7,500 nt of DNA from Candidatus Omnitrophota bacterium (GCA_023228185.1 JALOBQ010000046.1:1-7500); one strand, 5' to 3'; positions 1 through 5,682 are shown, counted from the stretch's first letter. Program-made: numbers and translations. The notes: generated from the letters alone by a model not told the origin.

Positions 1-363
1 TAAACTATCGATAAGAATGAAATCCAAAGGATCAACCATTGCCACGGTAATTGATTTAAAAGTGCGGGAAAGTGGAAGCACTAAATTCTTTGACGCAAAA
101 TCATGTTGAATAAGCTGCTCTAAACCCTGGTCTACGGCAGGTTTAAGCATCCCTGTCCCCAAGGAGCAATAAGGTATGCCTAATTGTTTGCTCAATACAG
201 CCACCAGCTGGTCTTCTTTGACAATACCTAATTTAACTAGTATCTCTCCCAGGCGGCCGCCTTCCTGCCGCTGGATACTAATCGCTTTCTCAAGCTGCGC
301 CGGGTTAAGAAAACCCTCTTTGATTAGAAGTTCACCTAACCGTAAATATTTTTCTTTAGCCAT
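1..363 (-). CDS. pilB: Type IV pilus / type II secretion assembly ATPase, N-terminal MshEN domain (partial)
   Basis: This is the first 121 codons of the PilB/GspE hexameric ATPase that powers pilin polymerisation or secretion at the cytoplasmic face. The gene runs off the left edge, so the Walker A, Asp-box, Walker B and His-box ATPase core is not visible. What is visible is the MshEN (T2SSE_N) domain: two copies of a 24-residue RLGxxLLxxGxLxxxxLxxxLxxQ motif, R8-Q31 and R37-Q60, separated by exactly five residues (RQEGG). It is followed by a conserved stretch near residues 108-121 (VAMVDPLD...IDSL). That duplicated motif with a five-residue spacer is the known c-di-GMP-binding signature of MshE-type ATPases. 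The start ATG (363-361) overlaps the secretin TAA by one base. There is only a weak Shine-Dalgarno, so translation is probably coupled to the secretin. Pilus versus type II secretion cannot be decided from this part alone. Confidence 0.93.
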   Translation of the reverse strand, partial: MAKEKYLRLGELLIKEGFLNPAQLEKAISIQRQEGGRLGEILVKLGIVKEDQLVAVLSKQLGIPYCSLGTGMLKPAVDQGLEQLIQHDFASKNLVLPLSRTFKSITVAMVDPLDFILIDSL

Positions 364-1946
364 TATTTATTTTTCTTATCAAAATTGTTCAGGCTGGAAT
401 TAATTAAATAATCCCTATTTAACCCGGGAGCCGCGCCCTGCTCGCGCATAGGCAGATTAAGTTTCTGCATCTGGAAAGCTTTTGCTTCCGGGCTTCTAAT
501 GATATGCGGAGTGATAAAAACAATTAACTCGCGTTGAATATCTTTCTCCTGGTATTTATGCCTGAAGAAAACGCCCAGAAACGGGATATCCCCCAAAATG
601 GGCAATTTCTTCGTCACTACCTTTTTATCCTGATGGATCAGGCCGCCTAAAACCACGGTTTCCCCATCCCGCACCTTTACCACGGATTTTGTGCTGCGGA
701 TTTCTATATCCGCTTGAGGATTACCAGTCTGGCTCAAATCACTCGTGCTGGATACACTGGATTTCGGATTCACTACCATAGTAACTTCATTTGTATCCAG
801 GTTTATCTGCGGTGTAACTTTTAAGAAAATTCCCGTGCCTTCCGGAGTAAGTTTTAGGTCAGTTGACCTCTGATACTCGCTGGTAGTTGTGGGAGTGCCT
901 GAATCGTAAGTTGTTGTATCTTCTCTGCCGACAATTTCATCCTTGGTAATATAGATCTCCGCGGTTTCATTATTCAAAGTAAGTAATTTAGGCCGCGCCA
1001 GGTATTTAGTATCCGTCTGCGTCCTCATATAATCCAATTGCATCTGATAAGTGTTCGCGCCGGTATTAATCGCCAGGCTGCCTTTTGCCGCATTAAAAAC
1101 TTTGCTCCAACTGCCAAAAGGGAAACCCGTGCTTGCGCTGGCGCCGGTAAGAATCGCCGTGAAAGGGCTGTCACCAAATTCAAATCCCAATTTATCCACC
1201 GTATCTTTGCTCACATCAAGCATCTCCACTTCCAACATTACCTGCGGTTCAGCCACGTCTAAAGACGCGATTACTTGAGCGATTACTTTCATTTTCATAG
1301 GAGTATCCGTAACAATTAAACTATTCGTGCGGAAATCTTCCATGCAATAACCGATATCCTTAGTAAGCAGCTGTTTTACCGCCGAAGTAATGCCAGCATC
1401 CTTCTCAATTTTCCATTTGCCTTTTTCCTCAGTATCACTAGTATCAGAGGATTCGGAGCTATAAGATTCCGAACTTGAAGTGGAAGTAGAAGTGGAAGTG
1501 GTAGCACTATTAGTTTCCTTCTGCGCCATATGCTCCTTTACTGAAGACGATGAAACTGTCGCATGCTTCAGATAGAAAACCTTTGTCACTGTTTCATTTT
1601 GCGGTTTACCTAAATCTTTAACAATAAAGATATTATTGCCCTTATCAATATCATAAGTAAGATTATTGGCTACGAATAGCTTATCCATTACCTGCCTGAG
1701 ATTGACCTTATCCAAATAAAGGGTTACGTTCCGGTCTTCTACAGCTTCGGAGGCAATAAAATTTAACCCCGATTGCATGGAGAATATTTTTAGGACATCT
1801 TTCAGTGAGGCATCCTTGAAATCCATAGAAATCGTGGCATCCGGATATTCAAAATCAGATTCCTGTTGAGCGCTTAGCGGAAAAGGAAACAAAAACAAGG
1901 ACAAGAAAAATAAAAACAATAATAATCTGAATTTATATTGCATCAT
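363..1946 (-). CDS. pilQ: Outer-membrane secretin (PilQ/GspD family)
   Basis: 527 residues. It forms the multimeric outer-membrane pore through which a pilus or secreted substrate passes. A signal peptide covers about residues 1-26 (hydrophobic LLLFLFFLSLFLF, cleavage likely after SA26). There is no lipobox. An N0/STN-type domain follows at about 33-110, then a single N1-like secretin domain (about 120-230) interrupted by a Ser/Thr/Glu-rich insert (about 131-178). The secretin beta-barrel domain lies at about 233-485, with the classic end GETVVLGGL (428-436), LPILGDIPFLGVFF (448-461) and ELIVFITPHII (473-483). About 44 residues follow the barrel and might be a pilotin- or subunit-binding tail (inference). 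It is short for the family: it has no AMIN peptidoglycan-binding domains as in proteobacterial PilQ and fewer N domains than GspD. It starts inside the pilP-like gene (14-base overlap) and its stop overlaps the ATPase start. Two adjacent ATGs exist (1946 and 1943). The strong AAGGAGG at 1957-1951 sits 4 bases from the first and 7 from the second, so the second may be the true start. Confidence 0.95.
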   Translation of the reverse strand: MMQYKFRLLLFLFFLSLFLFPFPLSAQQESDFEYPDATISMDFKDASLKDVLKIFSMQSGLNFIASEAVEDRNVTLYLDKVNLRQVMDKLFVANNLTYDIDKGNNIFIVKDLGKPQNETVTKVFYLKHATVSSSSVKEHMAQKETNSATTSTSTSTSSSESYSSESSDTSDTEEKGKWKIEKDAGITSAVKQLLTKDIGYCMEDFRTNSLIVTDTPMKMKVIAQVIASLDVAEPQVMLEVEMLDVSKDTVDKLGFEFGDSPFTAILTGASASTGFPFGSWSKVFNAAKGSLAINTGANTYQMQLDYMRTQTDTKYLARPKLLTLNNETAEIYITKDEIVGREDTTTYDSGTPTTTSEYQRSTDLKLTPEGTGIFLKVTPQINLDTNEVTMVVNPKSSVSSTSDLSQTGNPQADIEIRSTKSVVKVRDGETVVLGGLIHQDKKVVTKKLPILGDIPFLGVFFRHKYQEKDIQRELIVFITPHIIRSPEAKAFQMQKLNLPMREQGAAPGLNRDYLINSSLNNFDKKNK

Positions 1947-2478
1947 TCGGCCTCCTTATAGGGTATTTTGGTAAAATATCTTGTTCATCCAAAATCTCAT
2001 TTTGGTCAACTTTATTTTTTTTCGAAACGCTGGCGTTAGTAACCGGTAAAGTAAATTTTCTCCAGTCAAATTCAATTACTACCCCGTTCTTGTCAATACT
2101 CTCAATACGGGCGTTTTCTATCGTATCGCCTACTTTACAAACCTGGCCATTAATAATTGCCAGCGGCGAATCTGATCCCCAAACTAAACCGTTAACTTTT
2201 AATTCAGGCGGCATTGATACCTCTTTTTTAATTTCAAGTTTTTCCTCTAGATTAGTTTCAGTTTTCGGTAAAAGACGAAAAGGGTCCTCAAAATTCTGTC
2301 CGGTATACTCTATCTTCGGCCTTAGAAGAACCGCTTCATTCTGTTGGCCGGCCTGCGTTATCTGCAAACCCATCTGTTCATCGGCGGCCAAAGATAATGA
2401 GAAAGGATCCATAACCATACTTCCAAAAATTATTCCTAAGATTAAAATTAATATTTTCATTCCTTTAAGCATATTCAT
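1933..2478 (-). CDS. pilP: PilP/GspC-like periplasmic connector protein
   Basis: 181 residues. It probably links the inner-membrane PilN-PilO platform to the secretin. The N-terminus is hydrophobic (KILILILGIIFGSMVM, about 8-23) and ends in SLSLA-A near residue 31, so it is either a cleaved signal peptide or a membrane anchor. Unlike proteobacterial PilP there is no lipobox cysteine. A short YTGQNFEDPFRL segment (58-69) matches the aspartate-proline-phenylalanine linker typical of PilP. The globular domain at about 89-147 (LKVNGLVWG, LAIINGQVCKVGDTI, VIEFDWRKFTLPV) has the small beta-sandwich pattern of the PilP/GspC homology region. The tail (150-181) is charged and probably disordered. The start overlaps the pilO stop in a TAATG junction and has no clear Shine-Dalgarno, so coupling is likely. 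Met3 and Met7 are alternative starts. Identification rests on domain pattern plus position between pilO and the secretin. Confidence 0.82.
   Translation of the reverse strand: MNMLKGMKILILILGIIFGSMVMDPFSLSLAADEQMGLQITQAGQQNEAVLLRPKIEYTGQNFEDPFRLLPKTETNLEEKLEIKKEVSMPPELKVNGLVWGSDSPLAIINGQVCKVGDTIENARIESIDKNGVVIEFDWRKFTLPVTNASVSKKNKVDQNEILDEQDILPKYPIRRPNDAI
1951..1957 (-). promoter_or_regulatory. Strong Shine-Dalgarno of the secretin gene
   Basis: AAGGAGG on the minus strand is the best ribosome binding site in the pilus operon. It lies inside the 3' end of the upstream pilP-like coding sequence. Spacing is 4 bases to the first ATG and 7 to the second, which favours initiation at the second ATG (1943-1941). 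It suggests the secretin is translated more strongly than its neighbours, which fits a ring of many subunits (inference). Confidence 0.75.
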
Positions 2479-3014
2479 TATTTTGCCAATATTTTGCTTA
2501 ATTTCAGATTTACGGATATTTTTTTGATTTCTTTGCGATTATCTGCCTCAAGATCATTGGATTGTTGATCCAAATTAACTGCTTCAATATTAAAGATATC
2601 CTGGGAGCTCTCCAATAAGCTAATAAATTTTCCAATTTTATGATAACTATCCGCCGATAAAACTAAATCAAAGAAAAATTTTGTATAGTAAGGATTCCTC
2701 TCATCAGCTGCCGGATTAATCGAAAGAATATCCACGCCAGTTGCCTGAGCGATATCACCGATTGTATTAATCACGCTGTCTAAATCTTTTTGATTGATAA
2801 ACTTTTTAACGGCTCCGATTTCCTGGTTGATCTTACTGATCTTTTCTAAAGCAATATTCTTTTCAATTTGAGTATTTTTAGTTTGGTTTAAAATGGCTAC
2901 CTCTGCGGCGCTCTTTTCATAGATCTTGAACGCGATGATTAAAGCCAGAAACACCACAATCAGATTCAACGCCTGGGATTGGTATTTTTTTATAATATCT
3001 TCTATGCTAATCAT
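2478..3014 (-). CDS. pilO: PilO-like inner-membrane platform protein
   Basis: 178 residues. This is a bitopic inner-membrane protein that normally pairs with PilN to form the periplasmic alignment complex of type IV pili; GspM is the type II secretion counterpart. Visible parts are a short cytoplasmic N-terminus, one transmembrane helix at about 15-32 (ALNLIVVFLALIIAFKIY), a charged likely coiled coil at about 34-75, and a C-terminal ferredoxin-like domain at about 78-175. The domain contains the PilO-type sequence YHKIGKFISLLESSQDIFNIEAV (124-146), described here by its Tyr-His, Gly-Lys-Phe and Ile-Phe-x-Ile key residues. The ATG directly follows the TAG of the PilMN gene with no gap. An AGAGGCGG-like ribosome site lies inside that gene's last codons. 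The family call rests on topology, motif and gene order. Confidence 0.88.
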   Translation of the reverse strand: MISIEDIIKKYQSQALNLIVVFLALIIAFKIYEKSAAEVAILNQTKNTQIEKNIALEKISKINQEIGAVKKFINQKDLDSVINTIGDIAQATGVDILSINPAADERNPYYTKFFFDLVLSADSYHKIGKFISLLESSQDIFNIEAVNLDQQSNDLEADNRKEIKKISVNLKLSKILAK

Positions 3015-4565
3015 CTAATCCGCCTCTTGTTTTTGGCAAGAAATAACAAAATTTGTCCCGTTAATTTTATCCTGATGCCCGATATTAGACAAACTGATGT
3101 TTTTAAAATACTTTTTAAAAACAGGATCGTCTTTTAAAACCACTAAAAAATTATTGATTAATTTAAGTTCCTGATCATTATCGCCGGTGTCAGCGATACC
3201 CCTTAATTGAAGTTCACCGCTGGTTTCGCTTTTCAAAGAATATGCTACTTTCGTAAGGCGCATCCGTTCAGGCAACAATTTAGGTAATACATTAAGAAGT
3301 TCCGTCAAGTATGGCCGTTTAGTAACCAAGTTTTTTAAATCCCGCTTTTGTTTACCTAATTCCATGTTTAAAGCTTCCAGATCGGCAAGCGGGGCAGTTG
3401 CTGATACATCCAAAACCTTAGGAGCCTGATTAGTGGCATTTTCCAATTCGGTTTTTACCGGAATTTTCCGATATATGCCATAAGCGAAACTAAGCAAACA
3501 AATCAACAACCCCACGATAATTACCCGGCTATCTATTTTGAAAGCGGCAAAAATAGCCTTAAAATCTACGCTCACTACTGCTTCTTTGCCAGCTTTGGTT
3601 CTAACACGGGCCGACAAAAGATTAATCTTCAATTCACCTTTAGTATTTTTGGGAAAAGAACAACCGCAGCTTTTGACTAATCCTAAGCTAAATATCTGGT
3701 TCCGCGGTATGTATTTGCTGATATCTATGGTATTAACAGGTAAGGACATATCCTTAAAGAAACTTTCCATATCCGGCCGTAAATCATTGTTGATAATCAT
3801 ATACACCTTAGAGATTTTTTTAGCAAGGAAAGTCCGATTATAGTAATCTAAAGAAACGCGGATCTCGGTTTTTAACCTCTCTAATAGCGAAGCTAACGGG
3901 GTTTCCTGCGGCCCATGTATATCATCCTGGCCGGTAGATACAACAATATCCCTGCTAAACAAAGGAAACCCATTATCCAAAATAATAAAGTTCGCTTCAT
4001 CTTCTTCCAGATAATCAATATTAAAAACAGCGACAACCCCGCGGCTATTGAAGTTTGCGAGGCTTAAAAACCTTAACAAGCTAAAAACAGAATATTCTAT
4101 CGCATTAACCTTAATATTCAGCTGGCTGGCAATAGAGAAATATTTCTCCAACGTTTCTTTTTTGATCCCCACGTAAAACACTTGATTCCTACGGGAAACT
4201 TTATCATGAGAAACCTGAAAATCAGACACGAGGTCTTCAATTTTAAAAGGAATGTATTTCCTTACTTCAAAGTTTACGCCATTAGCGATTTCTTCAGCCG
4301 GAAGAAGCGGTATATCAAAAGTGCGGATAATCAGGTCTTTTCCGGAAAGGCAGAAATTGGCCTCCTTAACCTCGATTTTATTTTTTCTCAGTTCTTCATT
4401 GAATAAAGCGACGATCTTTATTTCATCGGATACCTGCGGCTCCAAATCACTCGGGGCAAATAACGACCTTTGTATCTGAATATTGTTTAGTATCTTTTTC
4501 CCACTGGTTTCCACCAGATTAATGATCTTCGGGCCGAAATAAATACCTAAAGAAGAATTAGCCAT
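3015..4565 (-). CDS. pilM: Fused PilM-PilN protein (GspL-like)
   Basis: 516 residues that join two normally separate pilus proteins. Residues 1 to about 300 are a cytoplasmic PilM-like actin fold, including LPAEEIANGVNFEVRKYIPF (88-107), which matches the PilM sequence around the membrane-facing helix. A PilN start signature, LKINLLSARVR (312-322), then leads into a transmembrane helix (about 347-364, VIIVGLLICLLSFAYGIY), a coiled coil (about 395-415) and a PilN periplasmic ferredoxin-like domain (about 416-512, with ELLNVLPKLLPERMRLTKV and LQLRGIADT). The actin nucleotide motifs look eroded: GIYFG replaces the GIDIG of phosphate 1, and VFNIDY replaces the expected VDIG of phosphate 2. GspL has the same cytoplasmic-actin-fold plus periplasmic layout. 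The gene starts 8 bases inside the HTH gene, with a GGGG-type ribosome site 6 bases ahead. It probably recruits the ATPase and scaffolds PilO (inference). Confidence 0.9.
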   Translation of the reverse strand: MANSSLGIYFGPKIINLVETSGKKILNNIQIQRSLFAPSDLEPQVSDEIKIVALFNEELRKNKIEVKEANFCLSGKDLIIRTFDIPLLPAEEIANGVNFEVRKYIPFKIEDLVSDFQVSHDKVSRRNQVFYVGIKKETLEKYFSIASQLNIKVNAIEYSVFSLLRFLSLANFNSRGVVAVFNIDYLEEDEANFIILDNGFPLFSRDIVVSTGQDDIHGPQETPLASLLERLKTEIRVSLDYYNRTFLAKKISKVYMIINNDLRPDMESFFKDMSLPVNTIDISKYIPRNQIFSLGLVKSCGCSFPKNTKGELKINLLSARVRTKAGKEAVVSVDFKAIFAAFKIDSRVIIVGLLICLLSFAYGIYRKIPVKTELENATNQAPKVLDVSATAPLADLEALNMELGKQKRDLKNLVTKRPYLTELLNVLPKLLPERMRLTKVAYSLKSETSGELQLRGIADTGDNDQELKLINNFLVVLKDDPVFKKYFKNISLSNIGHQDKINGTNFVISCQKQEAD

Positions 4566-4752
4566 TATTATCCCCGCCTTTATTGACTTGTTTTTTACTC
4601 CTCAACCAGGCATCTATCTCTCTGCGGTCAAACCTCCATACTCCGCCAACTTTCATACCGGAGATTTTACCCTGGTTAAGCCAATTATAGATAGTTTGTT
4701 TTTTGAGCCTTAAATAGTCTGCTAATTCATCAACATCGATTAACCTGGGCAT
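4558..4752 (-). CDS. Excisionase-type small helix-turn-helix DNA-binding protein
   Basis: 64 residues, almost entirely one MerR/excisionase-like winged-HTH domain (HTH_17 type). The pattern is DVDELADYLRLKKQTIYNWL (helix-turn-helix, residues 7-26), QGKISGMKVGGVWRF (wing, 27-41) and RREIDAWLR (last helix, 43-51). A basic, polar tail follows. Proteins of this type bind DNA directly, often at tandem direct repeats. The gene begins 10 bases after an AAGGAAAGG ribosome site and overlaps the PilMN gene by 8 bases, so it heads the pilus operon and should be co-expressed with it. There is no integrase or phage gene nearby, so an excisionase role is unlikely. A local or autogenous regulator of the operon is the natural guess (inference). 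Confidence 0.9.
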   Translation of the reverse strand: MPRLIDVDELADYLRLKKQTIYNWLNQGKISGMKVGGVWRFDRREIDAWLRSKKQVNKGGDNNG

Positions 4753-4762
4753 TCTTTTGCTG

Positions 4763-4771
4763 CCTTTCCTT
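4763..4771 (-). promoter_or_regulatory. Ribosome binding site of the HTH gene
   Basis: AAGGAAAGG on the minus strand, with its last base 10 bases before the ATG at 4752. It supports that start for the 64-residue HTH protein and lies about 25 to 33 bases downstream of the predicted transcription start. Confidence 0.65.
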
Positions 4772-4801
4772 CAAAAAGTTTAACTTTGCGATAACAAAAA
4801 G

Positions 4802-4830
4802 ATTAAAACATAATAGGATACTTTTGTCAA
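4802..4830 (-). promoter_or_regulatory. Sigma-70-type promoter of the pilus operon
   Basis: On the minus strand a perfect TTGACA -35 (4830-4825) is followed by an ideal 17-base spacer and a TTTAAT -10 (4807-4802, five of six matches to TATAAT). Transcription would start near 4795, giving a leader of about 43 bases before the HTH gene ATG. An A/T-rich tract with a run of seven A residues (4848-4831) sits directly upstream of the -35 and looks like an UP element. There is no other good promoter before the next genes, so this probably drives all six downstream genes. Confidence 0.8.
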
Positions 4831-4850
4831 GTATTTTTTTATGATTTTAG

Positions 4851-4878
4851 CTATAGACTTACTTAAACTTACTTATAG
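4851..4878. repeat. Tandem 10-base direct repeats framed by an inverted CTATA/TATAG pair
   Basis: Read on the plus strand, ACTTACTTA occurs at 4857-4865 and again at 4867-4875, exactly 10 bases (about one helical turn) apart. The pair is bounded by CTATA (4851-4855) and TATAG (4874-4878). A third copy of AGACTTACTTA lies at 4929-4939, 74 bases from the first (about seven turns). The element sits about 55 to 85 bases upstream of the predicted transcription start, where activators often bind. Function is inferred. The region is A/T-rich, so some short repeats are expected by chance. Confidence 0.5.
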
Positions 4879-4918
4879 TTATTTTATCGTCGGGAGGCTA
4901 ACATTGATTCAACACTAA

Positions 4919-4960
4919 ATACTATAACAGACTTACTTAGATTACTATATTCATACTATA
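4919..4960. repeat. Three copies of TACTATA upstream of the pilus promoter
   Basis: TACTATA occurs at 4920-4926, 4943-4949 and 4954-4960 (ATACTATA in the first and last, TTACTATA in the middle). Spacings are 23 and 11 bases, close to two turns and one turn of the helix. They surround the third copy of the ACTTACTTA repeat. They could be part of a regulator-binding array or merely A/T-rich sequence; I cannot tell which by eye. Confidence 0.35.
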
Positions 4961-5066
4961 CGGGGAAAAATAATTCAGAATAGAAAAATAACTAACTAGC
5001 GTTCCTACTTCTTTTTGCTAAAAAAGTATCGCTGAATTAAATCTACAGCTTGAATTCCCAAGATAA

Positions 5067-5465
5067 TTATTCGGAATAGATATAATCTGTTTTAACGTCA
5101 ATACGGGTTGTACTGGAGATTCCACTACCAAGAGGATAGATGGCCACCTGGATATTGTAAGGAATATCCGCGTCTGTGGGGATAGCGTAAGAAGGGGCAA
5201 CAGCATCAATACAGCTACGATGGCAGGCGTACTTTGTGTTAGACGGGGAAGCTACCCAAGTGCCGCTTTTAAGCATCTCAAGAGTATATACCATTCCTGC
5301 CTGACCGGCATAATACGCCCGGATGCGGCTTACCTGATGATGCGTTAACCTGTTCTGGCTTAACATGATATTTAATACCACATTAGCCAGAATAACTACA
5401 ATTGCTACTGCCGCTAAAGTAATAAATAAAGCTACTCCTCTGCTGTTTGAGTAACTCTTAATCAT
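5067..5465 (-). CDS. Minor pilin-like protein (PilX/GspK-type N-terminus)
   Basis: 132 residues. A short basic leader with a type III prepilin-peptidase-like site, NSRG10-V11, precedes a hydrophobic helix at 11-33 (VALFITLAAVAIVVILANVV). An amphipathic continuation and YYAGQAGMVYTLEML (51-65) follow, as found in PilX/GspK-type pilins. Position +5 of the predicted mature protein is Ile, not the Glu found in major pilins; GspK and PilX-like tip subunits commonly lack that Glu. The C-terminal region (70-132) looks beta-rich and has C81 and C85, a possible disulfide. It is small for the family. It overlaps the winged-helix gene by 8 bases and uses an AAGGA close to the ATG. It may prime or cap the pilus or pseudopilus made by the downstream machine (inference). 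Exact subfamily is uncertain. Confidence 0.8.
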   Translation of the reverse strand: MIKSYSNSRGVALFITLAAVAIVVILANVVLNIMLSQNRLTHHQVSRIRAYYAGQAGMVYTLEMLKSGTWVASPSNTKYACHRSCIDAVAPSYAIPTDADIPYNIQVAIYPLGSGISSTTRIDVKTDYIYSE

Positions 5466-5664
5466 TCTTCCTTAAGCTGACCATGTAATCGCTATTAGCC
5501 TTCTGCAATATTACATGCCCCTCTCGGGCAAGCCAACCTAAACTCATTAAAACATTATCCCGGCTGCGGTCAATTCCTTTAGCCAAAAAATCAATACTTA
5601 CCGAACCGTTCTGATCAAGAAAGTGCCAGATCTCGCCTGCAACAATACCAATTTCGGTTATCAT
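5458..5664 (-). CDS. Small winged-helix protein (DUF2582-like)
   Basis: 68 residues, essentially one winged helix-turn-helix domain. The key segments are IVAGEIWHFLDQNG (7-20), VSIDFLAKGI (22-31), DNVLMSLGWLAREGHV (36-51, the recognition-helix region) and a short wing to the end. The G-x-IW-x-L and LGWLAREG pattern matches what I know of the DUF2582 winged-helix family, whose function is not established. It has a strong GGTGGAGGG ribosome site 6 bases before the ATG and its own consensus-like promoter just upstream. The last 8 bases overlap the minor pilin gene, so the two form a two-gene unit. A DNA-binding regulator is plausible, but no target is shown by the sequence. Confidence 0.85.
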   Translation of the reverse strand: MITEIGIVAGEIWHFLDQNGSVSIDFLAKGIDRSRDNVLMSLGWLAREGHVILQKANSDYMVSLRKND

Positions 5665-5682
5665 TTTTATCCCTCCACCTTT

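Larger units (their letters stand above)
4753..5066. other. Intergenic control region between the minor pilin gene and the pilus operon
   Basis: These 314 bases have no convincing gene on either strand. Apart from the operon promoter and the two repeat groups, they hold a very A/T-rich stretch (about 4915-5030). On the minus strand there is a weak GCTG/CAGC stem with an 11-base loop (5049-5031) followed shortly by six T residues (5025-5020), which might end the pilin transcript. The only GC-richer island is 4888-4899. The longest plus-strand reading frame in the middle (4841-4918, 25 codons) has no ribosome site. Confidence 0.7.

Noticed and set aside
1431..1508. Microsatellite-like GAAGTG repeats in the secretin gene as a phase-variation tract
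   Set aside because: The repeat is imperfect and its units keep the reading frame (Ser/Thr codons), so slippage would mostly change loop length rather than switch the gene off.
2090..2527. 145-codon plus-strand frame
   Set aside because: It is antisense to the well-supported PilP-like gene. Its composition is what a shadow frame gives, and it has no recognisable domain.
4558..4752. Phage or integrative-element excisionase
   Set aside because: The HTH fold is excisionase-like, but there is no integrase, att repeat or phage gene, and it is embedded in and overlaps the pilus operon.
4841..4918. 25-codon plus-strand frame crossing the tandem repeats
   Set aside because: No ribosome site precedes the ATG (only a T run), it is very short, and it covers the promoter upstream region of the opposite strand.
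5005..5049. Possible rho-independent terminator after the minor pilin
   Set aside because: The GCTG/CAGC stem has only four pairs with an 11-base loop, and the T run is offset by five bases. The adjacent TACTT/AAGTA stem is all weak pairs. Too poor to call as a terminator.
4973..5080. Repeated ATTC(A/G)GAATAGA at 4973-4983 and 5069-5079
   Set aside because: Ten of eleven bases match, but one copy includes the pilin stop region and both are A/T-rich. Likely chance; no context supports an att site or operator.
5018..5209. 63-codon minus-strand frame overlapping the minor pilin 3' end and the intergenic region
   Set aside because: It lies in another frame of the pilin gene, has no domain pattern and no convincing ribosome site.
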